Position numbers and translations under genes: made by a program. A DNA stretch of 11,185 nucleotides from assembly GCA_021791295.1 (NCBI GenBank), contig JAJYWW010000050.1, positions 1-11,185 on the forward strand, in the 5' to 3' direction. This DNA comes from a bacterium (GTDB taxonomy: Bacteria > SZUA-79 > Acidulodesulfobacterales > Acidulodesulfobacteraceae). This document shows positions 1 to 7,733 of the stretch, piece by piece; the first letter of the stretch is position 1, and every line of letters starts with the position of its first letter. The notes under the pieces are model-generated. The model searched no databases and was not told the DNA's origin. It saw nothing but the letters and a program-made list of their open reading frames with translations.

Positions 1-1815
1 GGTGTCCGCCGCAGTTTTCTTATAAATAGATTCTGCTATGCCATGCGACAACTTTTCTAATTCTTCCGTTATGCTCTTTATAGATTCTACATTGTCTCCT
101 TCTAAAGCCTTCTTAGCCTCGGCTATTTTTTCTTCCGCCGCCATTTTTTCTGAAGATTCTATTTTATCGCCGGAATCTTTCAATGTTTTTTCTACGGAAT
201 ACACCAATCCGTCTAAATGATTCCTTACTTCTATCAATTCTTTCTTCCTTGAATCTTCGTCTTTATGAAGTTCGGCTTCTTTGATCATTTTGTCTATTTC
301 TTCCTTGGACAATCCGCTTGAAGCCGTTATCTTTATAGACTGCTCCTTGCCCGTTCCAAGATCTTTAGCGGAAACATGCACTATACCGTTTGCGTCTATA
401 TCGAACGTAACTTCTATCTGCGGTACTCCCCTTGGCGCAGGCGGAATACCTGTCAATTCAAACCTTCCCAAACTCTTATTGTCTGACGCCATTTCTCTTT
501 CGCCCTGCAGAACGTTTATAGTAACGGCAGGCTGGCTATCTGCCGCCGTCGAAAATATCTGGCTTTTCCTGGTCGGGATAGTCGTATTTTTTTCTATTAA
601 TTTCGTGCTTACTCCGCCTAGCGTTTCTATTCCAAGAGACAGAGGCGAAACGTCAAGCAGTAAAACGTCTTTAACGTCTCCTTTAAGAACGGCGCCCTGA
701 ATCGCGGCTCCAACTGCGACTACTTCGTCTGGATTTACTCCTTTATGGGGTTCTTTTCCAAAAAACTCCTTAACCTCCTGCTGGACTTTCGGCATTCTGG
801 TCTGTCCGCCGACAAGCACTACTTCGTCAACCTGAGATGTATTTAAACCCGCATCTTTTAACGCAGTTTTTACGGGCGACATGGATCTTTCGATTAATTC
901 ACCGGTAAGCTGCTCTAATTTTGCACGGGACAGTTTCATGTTAAGATGTTTAGGACCGCTTGCGTCTGCAGTAATAAACGGTAAATTTATATCCGTTTCG
1001 AGAGAAGACGAAAGTTCTATTTTTGCTTTTTCCGCCGCTTCTTTTAATCTTTGAAGCGCCATTTTGTCTTTTCTTAAATCTATGCCCTGGTCTTTTTTGA
1101 ATTCATCGGCTATATAGTCGATTACCTTCTGGTCGAAATCTTCTCCTCCCAAAAAGGTATCGCCGTTAGTAGATTTAACTTCAAATACTCCTTCTCCGAG
1201 TTCCAGTATCGATATATCGAAAGTTCCTCCGCCTAAATCGTAAACGGCTATTTTTTCTTCTTTCTTTTTGTCTAATCCGTAAGAAAGGGATGATGCCGTA
1301 GGCTCGTTAATAATCCTTAAAACATCCAGCCCTGCTATTTTACCGGCATCTTTAGTAGCCTGTCTTTGCGAATCGTTAAAATATGCCGGAACGGTAATAA
1401 CCGCTTCGGTTACAGGTTCTCCGAGATAATCTTCCGCAGTTTTTTTCATCTTAGTTAAAATAATAGAAGATATTTCCGCAGGAGAATACTTCCTTCCCCT
1501 AATTTCGACCCACGCATCGCCGTTTTCGCTCGGCACAATTTTATAAGGACATACCTTTTTAAACGCCTGAACTTCAGGCGAATCATACTTCCTTCCGATA
1601 AGTCTTTTTACCGCGTAAACTGTATTTTCCGGATTTGTGACGGCTTGCCTTTTTGCCGCCTGCCCCACTAATCTTTCTCCGCTGTCGGTAAAAGAAACTA
1701 CCGAAGGCGTTGTCCTTGCTCCTTCAGAATTTGCTATTACCGTAGGTTCTTTACCTTCCATAACGGCAACGCAAGAGTTTGTAGTTCCTAAGTCGATTCC
1801 TATAACTTTTCCCAT
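1..1815 (-). CDS. dnaK: DnaK (Hsp70) chaperone, C-terminus cut by window edge
   Basis: ATP-dependent cytoplasmic Hsp70 that binds exposed hydrophobic segments of clients, working with GrpE (nucleotide exchange) and DnaJ (not in the window). The 605 visible residues are collinear with the family: phosphate-1 loop GIDLGTTNS at 6-14, phosphate-2 loop DLGGGTFD at 193-200 with the catalytic Thr at 198, [12 protein letters not shown] at 334-345, the interdomain linker [14 protein letters not shown] from about 385, then the beta-sandwich substrate domain and most of the helical lid. Family members usually have 610-640 residues, so only about the last 30, including the acidic tail, are missing. The ATG at 1815 is supported by AAGGAG at 1825-1830, nine bases upstream. 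It is the last visible gene of hrcA-grpE-dnaK and should be controlled by the CIRCE site near 3893. No frameshift or missing catalytic residue was seen. Confidence 0.98.
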   Translation of the reverse strand, partial: MGKVIGIDLGTTNSCVAVMEGKEPTVIANSEGARTTPSVVSFTDSGERLVGQAAKRQAVTNPENTVYAVKRLIGRKYDSPEVQAFKKVCPYKIVPSENGDAWVEIRGRKYSPAEISSIILTKMKKTAEDYLGEPVTEAVITVPAYFNDSQRQATKDAGKIAGLDVLRIINEPTASSLSYGLDKKKEEKIAVYDLGGGTFDISILELGEGVFEVKSTNGDTFLGGEDFDQKVIDYIADEFKKDQGIDLRKDKMALQRLKEAAEKAKIELSSSLETDINLPFITADASGPKHLNMKLSRAKLEQLTGELIERSMSPVKTALKDAGLNTSQVDEVVLVGGQTRMPKVQQEVKEFFGKEPHKGVNPDEVVAVGAAIQGAVLKGDVKDVLLLDVSPLSLGIETLGGVSTKLIEKNTTIPTRKSQIFSTAADSQPAVTINVLQGEREMASDNKSLGRFELTGIPPAPRGVPQIEVTFDIDANGIVHVSAKDLGTGKEQSIKITASSGLSKEEIDKMIKEAELHKDEDSRKKELIEVRNHLDGLVYSVEKTLKDSGDKIESSEKMAAEEKIAEAKKALEGDNVESIKSITEELEKLSHGIAESIYKKTAADT

Positions 1816-1905
1816 GGTTAAATTCTCCTTAAATCTATGTGATTTTAATTTTTTATCTATTTTATATTTCTTATTATATCGTATATTTAAACAATAAATA
1901 AATAT

Positions 1906-1946
1906 AAATCTAAAAATTAAATTTATAAAATTTAATTTTTAGATTT
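1906..1946 (-). repeat. 19-bp perfect inverted repeat across the grpE stop codon
   Basis: The arms at 1906-1924 and 1928-1946 are exact reverse complements over 19 bases, separated by ATA. The right arm includes the last codons and the TAA of grpE; the left arm lies in the grpE-dnaK spacer. In the minus-strand transcript this forms an A/U-rich hairpin (one G-C pair) just before dnaK, followed by a moderately U-rich stretch. It could be a processing or stabilising hairpin that gives dnaK a separate mRNA level, or a leaky attenuator. It lacks the GC-rich stem of a classical intrinsic terminator. Confidence 0.7.
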
Positions 1947-2609
1947 GGCTATAGAAACCATAGCCGGTCTCAAAAGCCTGTCTTTAAACATATATCCTTT
2001 CCGTTTTTCTTCAATTATAGTTCCGTCGTTTTTTCCGGAATTTTCCACCATTTCAACGGCATCATGAAAATTAGCGTCAAAATTTTTTCCTGCAGTTTCT
2101 ATAACTTCCGCTCCGTAATTTTTTAATATTTTAATAAATTCTCCGTAAGCTAATTTAACCCCTTCCACGAAAGATTTTAAATTTCCGGAAGCGTCCTGTT
2201 CTACATATGCCTCGGAATGATTTATAGCCAGATCCAAAAAATCGAGGACGGGAAGCAAATCCCTTAATATTTTTTCGTTGGAATATTTTAGGGTCTCTTC
2301 TTTATCTCTGTTGTTTCTTTTTCTAAAATTTTCCATTTCGGCTAAGCTCTTAAGATAGTTTGAATTTGCTTCGTCGTTTTCTTTTTTTAAATTTTTGAGT
2401 GCACTTTTTAAGTATTTTAAAGTTTTTTCAGCTTCAACGAGATTTTTAGGATCGGGAATCATATCGATATCGGCATCCGTTTCGATGACGATATTCTCCT
2501 GTTCATGCGGTTCCGTTTCCATCTTTTTTCCTAATTCGGATTCTATTTCAGAATCGCCGGTTCCCGCGTCCGTTCTTTCATATTCCGTATTTTCTTCGTC
2601 TAAACGCAT
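1932..2609 (-). CDS. grpE: GrpE, nucleotide exchange factor of DnaK
   Basis: Cytoplasmic co-chaperone that, as a dimer, releases ADP from DnaK. The 225-residue protein has an acidic, disordered-looking N-terminus (1-50), a long charged coiled-coil helix (about 55-115, including [21 protein letters not shown]), a four-helix-bundle region, and the C-terminal beta domain at 177-222 with [24 protein letters not shown] and the closing [12 protein letters not shown]. The usual FDP of the signature is FDA here. Length is within the normal range of about 180-230. The ATG at 2609 has AAGGAG at 2619-2624, nine bases upstream. It lies 118 bases after hrcA and 116 before dnaK on the same strand, so it is probably cotranscribed. 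The last codons form one arm of a 19-bp inverted repeat. Confidence 0.97.
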   Translation of the reverse strand: MRLDEENTEYERTDAGTGDSEIESELGKKMETEPHEQENIVIETDADIDMIPDPKNLVEAEKTLKYLKSALKNLKKENDEANSNYLKSLAEMENFRKRNNRDKEETLKYSNEKILRDLLPVLDFLDLAINHSEAYVEQDASGNLKSFVEGVKLAYGEFIKILKNYGAEVIETAGKNFDANFHDAVEMVENSGKNDGTIIEEKRKGYMFKDRLLRPAMVSIAKSKN

Positions 2610-2727
2610 TAAATATATCTCCTTTATTTTATTTATTTTTATTACTTATAAAGCTCTTAAATTTTAATGTATGCAACAGCAATAATTTCAATTCATTAAG
2701 TCTATGTATTGCCTATATATATTTTTT

Positions 2728-3819
2728 TTATATGATGCCGCTTAAAAATTCCGATACAAAATCTATTATAGGAATAACGTGGGAATAATTCATTCTTAGC
2801 GGCCCTATTATTCCTATCGACCCCCTAATCATATTGATCTCGCTTATATAAGGCGCCGTTATAAGAGAAAGACCGGATATTTCAGACCACTCCTCTTCCG
2901 AACCTATGAATATCTGTTTTGTTTTGGAATTTTTAGTATGTCCGAGAAGTTTTATTATATTTTTTTTATCCGAAATTGTCTTTATAAGAAATTTTATCTG
3001 CTCGTTATTGGAAAATTCAGGCTCTTCGATTAAATCTCCTTCGGGACCGACGTAAAGACAATTATCGTAATGCTCATAATCCCAATAACCCGAAACGTTT
3101 CCGATAGAAGAAATAGAAGAAAAAATTCCCATATTTAAAATAGAATAAAAATTTTCCTTATCGCTATGCATTTCCTCGACTATTATTTCTTTTAAACCGT
3201 CTAAACTGCAATTTTTCTTTTCGATTATTTCGTTTAATTTATTAGAATAGCGAGTGAGTTCGTTTTGTTTTATATCTTTGGTTATATAAAACGATTTATT
3301 TTCCGTAACTCCGTTCGCAAAAACTATGATAGCAAGTATATTTTTTTCTTTTATCCTGATAAATTCTATATGTAAAAGATTAGCTTCGGACATATCCGGC
3401 GCAAGAACTACGCCGGCGTAATGAGATAAATCGGAAAGCAGTATGGAAACCTGATTTAATATTCCGTTTAAATCCCTGTTTGCCGAAGTTAATCTTATTT
3501 CTATATCTTCTTTTTCTTTAAGGGTAATTTGTTCGGTTTTCATCAAACTGTCGACATAAAACTTATATCCTTTAGCCGTCGGAATCCTGCCGGCGGAAAA
3601 ATGCGGCTGATAAATATAGCCCGCTTCTTCCAGCGAAGCCATAATATTTCTTATAGAAGCCGAGCTTAAATTAAGTTTGCTGCTTTCGGCGATAAATTTA
3701 GAACCTACCGGACTTGCAGTTCCGAAATACCCTTCTATTATGCCTAGAAGTATTTCCCTGCTCCTTTCGTTTAAATCGTTATAATTAAATTTTTCCGCTT
3801 TTTCTTCTAAAGTTTTCAT
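2728..3819 (-). CDS. hrcA: HrcA, heat-inducible transcription repressor
   Basis: Repressor of class I heat-shock genes; it binds CIRCE, and in the best-studied species its activity depends on GroEL. Counting from the ATG at 3819 (363 residues), the N-terminal winged helix contains LNERSREILLGIIEGYF at 16-32 and SSASIRNIMASLEEAGYI at 52-69, followed by the family hallmark PHFSAGRIPTAKGYKFYVD at 72-90. The middle is a GAF-like domain, and the C-terminus has GSIGIIGPLRMNYSHVIPI, typical of HrcA. It is the first gene of the operon and is preceded by a CIRCE site, so it should be autoregulated. An in-frame TTG at 3831 would add four residues. A stop codon (TGA) lies directly upstream of that TTG, so no longer start is possible. 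Neither start has a recognisable Shine-Dalgarno sequence; ATG was preferred over TTG. Confidence 0.96.
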   Translation of the reverse strand: MKTLEEKAEKFNYNDLNERSREILLGIIEGYFGTASPVGSKFIAESSKLNLSSASIRNIMASLEEAGYIYQPHFSAGRIPTAKGYKFYVDSLMKTEQITLKEKEDIEIRLTSANRDLNGILNQVSILLSDLSHYAGVVLAPDMSEANLLHIEFIRIKEKNILAIIVFANGVTENKSFYITKDIKQNELTRYSNKLNEIIEKKNCSLDGLKEIIVEEMHSDKENFYSILNMGIFSSISSIGNVSGYWDYEHYDNCLYVGPEGDLIEEPEFSNNEQIKFLIKTISDKKNIIKLLGHTKNSKTKQIFIGSEEEWSEISGLSLITAPYISEINMIRGSIGIIGPLRMNYSHVIPIIDFVSEFLSGII

Positions 3820-3892
3820 ATATATTTGCAATCAATGCATGCTATTCGGCAACTAACTAAACTAAAATTTATCTATAATTATTTGCCGCCGA

Positions 3893-3919
3893 TTAGCACT
3901 TAAACATACAGAGTGCTAA
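3893..3919 (-). promoter_or_regulatory. CIRCE operator (HrcA binding site)
   Basis: On the plus strand the site reads TTAGCACTT, nine bases, then GAGTGCTAA. The consensus is TTAGCACTC-N9-GAGTGCTAA, so the only deviation is the last base of the left arm (T for C). Flanking A3892 and T3920 extend the symmetry by one pair. It lies about 75 bases upstream of hrcA and overlaps the predicted transcription start of the operon, the normal position for HrcA repression. Confidence 0.96.
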
Positions 3920-3924
3920 TTATT

Positions 3925-3953
3925 ATTTAATCAATATTTTAACATTTTGTCAA
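3925..3953 (-). promoter_or_regulatory. Sigma-70-type promoter of hrcA-grpE-dnaK
   Basis: Reading the minus strand, a perfect TTGACA at 3948-3953 is followed after 17 bases by TTAAAT at 3925-3930 (4/6 to TATAAT). The predicted start near 3917-3918 falls inside the right arm of CIRCE, so bound HrcA would block initiation. The A/T-rich stretch upstream of the -35 (about 3954-3980), with a repeated TCTATATT spaced 10 bases apart on the plus strand, could serve as an UP element. The predicted leader is about 100 nt. Confidence 0.8.
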
Positions 3954-4030
3954 GTTTTATTCTATATTATTCTATATTGAAAAATCTGTTTATTGACTAT
4001 ATCGTAACGACAAAACAAAAACTTTTTTTC

Positions 4031-4059
4031 TTTACAATTTTTTCATAAAAGCATAAAAT
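4031..4059 (+). promoter_or_regulatory. Candidate promoter of ccsB, giving a leaderless mRNA
   Basis: TTTACA at 4031-4036 and TAAAAT at 4054-4059 each match five of six consensus bases and are separated by 17 bases. A start six to eight bases after the -10 falls at 4065-4067, on the ATG of ccsB at 4066. The region is very AT-rich, so chance matches are likely. The absence of any Shine-Dalgarno sequence before this ATG adds some support. Confidence 0.45.
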
Positions 4060-4065
4060 ATAAAA

Positions 4066-5421
4066 ATGCTTTCAAAATTAAACAAATTTATTTCTTCGGT
4101 TAAACTCGCCGTTTTTCTTTTTATAACAATCGCCGTTCTTGCCATGATAGGTACGTTTATAAATCAAGGCGATTCGGTAAAACAGTACAAGGAAATTTTC
4201 TCTCCGACTACTTATCACGTATTATATTGGCTCGGCTTTTTAAATATTTACGATTCATGGTATTTTATCGCTCTCGCACTCCTTTTAATGATCAATCTTA
4301 TAGCCGCATCTATCAATATATTTCCGCGTACTATAAAAGCGGTTTTCGGTCCTTATCCCTCTTTTCAAGAAGTATCGGAAAATAAAAATCCAAAAGCGGT
4401 TTACGAGGCGATAGAAACAAAAAAGAAACCGAAAGAAGCAAAAGAAGTTATAGGTAAAAAATTCGGTGGACAGTTATATGAAAAAATAAGCGAAAATGGC
4501 GATAAAGCAGAATTATACTATTCCAAAAATTCTATTTTTAGATTTTCTCCTTATATTGCCCATATAAGCGCAATAATAATCATTATAGGCGTATTGCTAA
4601 ATTTTAAATATGGATTCAGATCTTATACCAATATTAAAGTCGGGGGAAAAACTAACGTTGCCTATCTATTAAAAAACAACAAGCCGATCAAACTTCCTTT
4701 CACGATAAGATTAGACAGATACCGCACGACTTATTATCCCGACGGAATTCCTAAGGCTTATATAAGCACTTTAAGTATAATTCAAGAACATATAAGAATT
4801 TTGACAAAAAACATAGAAGTAAACCATCCTTTAACTTATAAAGGTATTACTATATATCAGGCAAGCTACGGACATTACAAACCCGATAAATACGGTATTT
4901 TAGTTGTTAATTTACGGCATATTAAATCTTTTAAAAAAATAATATATGCATCTGCTGGAAAATTCTATAATTCTAAAATAAATAATATCAAATTTATGCT
5001 GATCAGAGTTGTTAGGAAAGGTAAAATGTCCTATTTTCCTTATATAATTAAACTAAATAATAAAAAAATTTTAAATTTTAGGATTATACGGGTTAAAAAT
5101 AACAATTTCCCTCTTATTATAGCAAGATATAAAAATATCGGCTTTATAATGACTCCGCAATTAAAAACTTATTATTACAGCGGAGTAGAAATATCTAAAA
5201 ATACTTACGTATCCGTAATTTGGATAGGATGCATAATTCTTGTGTTTTCTTTATTTTTTTCATTTTTCTTTAACCACGAAGAAACTTGGATAGAATTAAC
5301 CAATATTAATGACGGTAAAAAAACTAAGATTGAAATAATTTCTATGCCAAAAAAGAAATTTAATTCTTTTTACAAAAAATTCGCTCAAAAAATTAACGAA
5401 CTAAAAAAATATTTAAATTAA
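4066..5421 (+). CDS. ccsB: CcsB/ResB-like System II cytochrome c biogenesis protein
   Basis: Membrane partner of CcsA; together they export haem and attach it to CxxCH motifs outside the cytoplasmic membrane. The 451-residue protein has the ResB/Ccs1 layout: membrane segments at about 12-31, 66-86, 163-180 and 382-402, with a large extracytoplasmic domain between the third and fourth. His166 in the third segment (YIAHISAIIII) and His404 just after the fourth (FFNHEETW) are where the family's haem-ligand histidines lie. VNHPLTYKGITIYQASYG at 252-269 is the typical ResB motif. The outer domain is strikingly Lys/Asn/Ile-rich, probably reflecting base composition. The gene starts the plus-strand cluster, divergent from hrcA and 35 bases before ccsA. 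No Shine-Dalgarno sequence precedes the ATG. Confidence 0.93.
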   Translation: MLSKLNKFISSVKLAVFLFITIAVLAMIGTFINQGDSVKQYKEIFSPTTYHVLYWLGFLNIYDSWYFIALALLLMINLIAASINIFPRTIKAVFGPYPSFQEVSENKNPKAVYEAIETKKKPKEAKEVIGKKFGGQLYEKISENGDKAELYYSKNSIFRFSPYIAHISAIIIIIGVLLNFKYGFRSYTNIKVGGKTNVAYLLKNNKPIKLPFTIRLDRYRTTYYPDGIPKAYISTLSIIQEHIRILTKNIEVNHPLTYKGITIYQASYGHYKPDKYGILVVNLRHIKSFKKIIYASAGKFYNSKINNIKFMLIRVVRKGKMSYFPYIIKLNNKKILNFRIIRVKNNNFPLIIARYKNIGFIMTPQLKTYYYSGVEISKNTYVSVIWIGCIILVFSLFFSFFFNHEETWIELTNINDGKKTKIEIISMPKKKFNSFYKKFAQKINELKKYLN

Positions 5422-5456
5422 TTTAAACACGTTAAGATTTATCAGAGGTTATAATT

Positions 5457-6353
5457 ATGATTTCGCCGAATATATCCGTCCTTGACGGATCCTTATATTT
5501 TACTGTTTCGCTTCTTTTCGTGTTTGCTTCATTTATGGGTTATTTTATTTTTTTATTTACCGGAAGCAAAACGATTTCAAAAATATCTTTCGTTATTCTA
5601 ATTGCCGGTTTTATAATTCAGACAGCGGCATTCATTATAAGGTGGATTTACGCCTATAAAATCGGGATAGATACGCCGCCGTTAGTTGATCTGTACGATT
5701 CGATGGTTTTCTTTGCTTACGTTATAATATTGGGATTTATATTGATTAGAAGCTTTTACGATTTTGACGCTCTCGGCTTCATAATAACTCTTATTGCTTC
5801 GCTTGCCCTTGCCTTCGCTTCTTTTTCTCCTATTGCGCCGAGTACTATAGAGCCGACCATTCCCGCACTGCAAAGCTACTGGCTTTTGTACCATATTATG
5901 ACTTTATTCGTAGCTTACGGTGCGTTTGCGGCTTCATTCGGATTGGGAATTCTTTATTTAATAAAAAATAAGAAAGATGGGGGCAATAAAAAGCAGGAAA
6001 ATAGATTTTTATCGCTGTTACCTGAGTCTGATGTAATAGAAGAATCAATTTATAAAGTAATATCCGTAGGACTAGTTTTTTTAACTGCAGGAATAGTAAT
6101 AGGCGCCGCATGGGCGGACAGCGCATGGGGCGGCTACTGGAGTTGGGATCCTAAAGAAACATGGTCGCTTATAACGTGGATAGCATACATTTTATTTATT
6201 CATGCCAGATTTACCAAAGGATGGGGCGGCAAAAAAATGGCATGGATCGCCGTAATCGGATTTGCGGTCGTTATATTCTGCTATCTCGGCGTAGATTTGA
6301 TAATACCTGGACTGCATTCTTACGCGACGCCAGGGTCGACTCCAATTTTATAA
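5457..6353 (+). CDS. ccsA: CcsA/ResC-like System II haem handling protein
   Basis: Polytopic haem-handling subunit of the CcsBA cytochrome c synthase. Its 298 residues form about eight hydrophobic segments. The tryptophan-rich haem-binding loop (WWD domain) is intact at 219-236, WADSAWGGYWSWDPKETW. Candidate haem-ligand histidines are His146 (YWLLYHIMTL), His249 (FIHARF) and His287 (GLHSYATPG), all in the places expected for CcsA. The short, lysine-rich stretch at 170-183 is a cytoplasmic loop. The ATG at 5457 follows an AGAGGT ribosome-binding site at 5444-5449 and lies 35 bases after ccsB, so the two are almost certainly one operon. A likely local client is the cytochrome c domain of the convergent kinase (8321-10054), along with the cell's other c-type cytochromes. 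Confidence 0.96.
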   Translation: MISPNISVLDGSLYFTVSLLFVFASFMGYFIFLFTGSKTISKISFVILIAGFIIQTAAFIIRWIYAYKIGIDTPPLVDLYDSMVFFAYVIILGFILIRSFYDFDALGFIITLIASLALAFASFSPIAPSTIEPTIPALQSYWLLYHIMTLFVAYGAFAASFGLGILYLIKNKKDGGNKKQENRFLSLLPESDVIEESIYKVISVGLVFLTAGIVIGAAWADSAWGGYWSWDPKETWSLITWIAYILFIHARFTKGWGGKKMAWIAVIGFAVVIFCYLGVDLIIPGLHSYATPGSTPIL

Positions 6354-6388
6354 CGATTCTAAACAATTTCATTAAATTCCTGAGTTTT

Positions 6389-7711
6389 ATGAATAAAATC
6401 GACAAAAAAAAAATTAAAACAATAATAGAACCTTTTAGACCTTATATTTACGATGTTAATACGTCCGGAGAAATTAAAAATCTTACGGCTCCGCCATACG
6501 ACGTAATAAGCAAAGAACTGCAGAACGAACTATATGAAAGGTCGCTCTACAATATAATAAGGCTGGAGTATGGAAAGGAATTAAGCGGCGACGGCGATAA
6601 AGAAAATAAATATACAAGAGCAGCCCGCTTATTTGATGAATGGACAGTCAAGGGCATTTTAAAAAGAGCCGCAAAAAACGCTATTTACGTTTACTCGCAA
6701 ATTTTTAATATCGACGGAGTAGAATATGAAAGAACCGGCTTTATGTCACTATTTAAACTTCCGGAATCTAAAGAAAACGACTCTATATACGGCCACGAAA
6801 CTACCCTTTCCAAGCCTAAAGAAGACCGCTTTAAGCTGATGGAAACCGCAAATGCGAATTTCAGTCCTATTTTTTCAGTATTTGAAGACGATAATCAAGA
6901 AGTTTTTAATATTTTAAAAACGGCGGTATCGGAAAAAGAAGTTAAAAAAATATTCGATTTCATAGACGATAGCGGAATTAGAAACATACTTTACGCAATA
7001 GAAGATGAAAAAATCATATCCGATATCCAAAACGAGATGAGCGATAAATCAGTTTATATCGCCGACGGACACCACAGATTTGAAACATGTATTAATTACA
7101 GGGATTACGTTAAAAAAAACGAATTAGACAAAAAAGACATTAATGCCGATTATTGCCTTATGTTTTTTGCGCCTTCCGTACAGAAAGGATTGGTTATTTT
7201 ACCGACGCATAGAGGTATAAAAGGAAAAAATATAAATATTGAAAATTTTATCGAAATATTAAGCAAATATTTCATAATTAAAGAAACTAATGCAGACGAC
7301 CTGATAAACGAAAATAAAAAAACCGGCGAAAAAAACGTTTCTTTCGGTTTTTCACATAAGTCCGGAAGAAATTTTATTCTCTCGTTTAAAAACGAAACAT
7401 CGGACTCAAAAACAACAAATCCATTGGCTAATCTAGACGTATCGATACTTCAGAAGTATATTTTAAAAACAGCTTTAGAAATAACGCAGGATGAAATCGA
7501 TAATCAAAAATATCTCGTATATGAAAAAGATGCAAAAAAGGCTTTAGAAAAAGTTAAAAAGGGGGAACTTGAAGCAGTATTCTTTATGAATCCTACTAAA
7601 ATAGAAGACGTAATAAAAATAGCTTCCGTAAACCTCAGAATGCCTCAAAAATCAACATATTTTTATCCTAAACTAATCAGCGGATTACTTATTAACCCGC
7701 TGATTAAGTAA
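6389..7711 (+). CDS. DUF1015 family protein (COG4198-like)
   Basis: A 440-residue soluble protein of a widespread family without an established general function. It is recognised by APPYDVI at 34-40, GHETTL at 135-140, IADGHHRFET at 224-233, LPTHR at 271-275 and the C-terminal hallmark MPQKSTYFYPKL at 418-429; length is normal. The DGHHR motif resembles that of ParB/sulfiredoxin-fold proteins, including ADP- or ATP-dependent serine kinases of the SerK type. A small-molecule kinase role is therefore possible, but this is inference. The reading frame is open further upstream into ccsA, but homology starts after the ATG at 6389, which lies 35 bases past the ccsA stop with only a weak TGAG before it. 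It is probably cotranscribed with ccsBA; no functional link to cytochromes is visible. Confidence 0.92.
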   Translation: MNKIDKKKIKTIIEPFRPYIYDVNTSGEIKNLTAPPYDVISKELQNELYERSLYNIIRLEYGKELSGDGDKENKYTRAARLFDEWTVKGILKRAAKNAIYVYSQIFNIDGVEYERTGFMSLFKLPESKENDSIYGHETTLSKPKEDRFKLMETANANFSPIFSVFEDDNQEVFNILKTAVSEKEVKKIFDFIDDSGIRNILYAIEDEKIISDIQNEMSDKSVYIADGHHRFETCINYRDYVKKNELDKKDINADYCLMFFAPSVQKGLVILPTHRGIKGKNINIENFIEILSKYFIIKETNADDLINENKKTGEKNVSFGFSHKSGRNFILSFKNETSDSKTTNPLANLDVSILQKYILKTALEITQDEIDNQKYLVYEKDAKKALEKVKKGELEAVFFMNPTKIEDVIKIASVNLRMPQKSTYFYPKLISGLLINPLIK

Positions 7712-7712
7712 T
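7674..7712. repeat. Inverted repeats at the convergent gene ends
   Basis: A 10-bp perfect inverted repeat (TAATCAGCGG at 7674-7683, CCGCTGATTA at 7697-7706) with a 13-base loop spans the last codons of the DUF1015 gene. An overlapping, mutually exclusive pair, ATTACTTA at 7684-7691 and TAAGTAAT at 7705-7712, uses part of the loop and the 3' arm. On the plus strand a T-rich stretch follows about 20 bases later (7727-7740). It may slow or end transcription between the convergent genes, but no immediate U-tract is present. Confidence 0.4.
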
Positions 7713-7733
7713 GTTAAAGTTAAAACTTTTCTT

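Noticed and set aside
281..700. Plus-strand open frame opposite dnaK
   Set aside because: It is antisense to an intact, highly conserved dnaK and has no recognisable motif; the same applies to the other plus-strand frames opposite dnaK, grpE, the kinase and the phosphatase.
1873..1901. TATAAT on the minus strand as a separate dnaK promoter
   Set aside because: The hexamer is perfect, but the matching -35 (TTATTT) fits only two of six positions, and such hexamers are expected by chance in this AT-rich spacer.
5682..6126. Two minus-strand open frames inside ccsA
   Set aside because: They overlap the well-supported CcsA coding sequence and read as basic or low-complexity translations without family features.
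6161..6388. Upstream extension of the DUF1015 reading frame into ccsA
   Set aside because: The extra 76 residues are the alternate frame of the CcsA tryptophan-rich region and C-terminus; family homology begins after the ATG at 6389.
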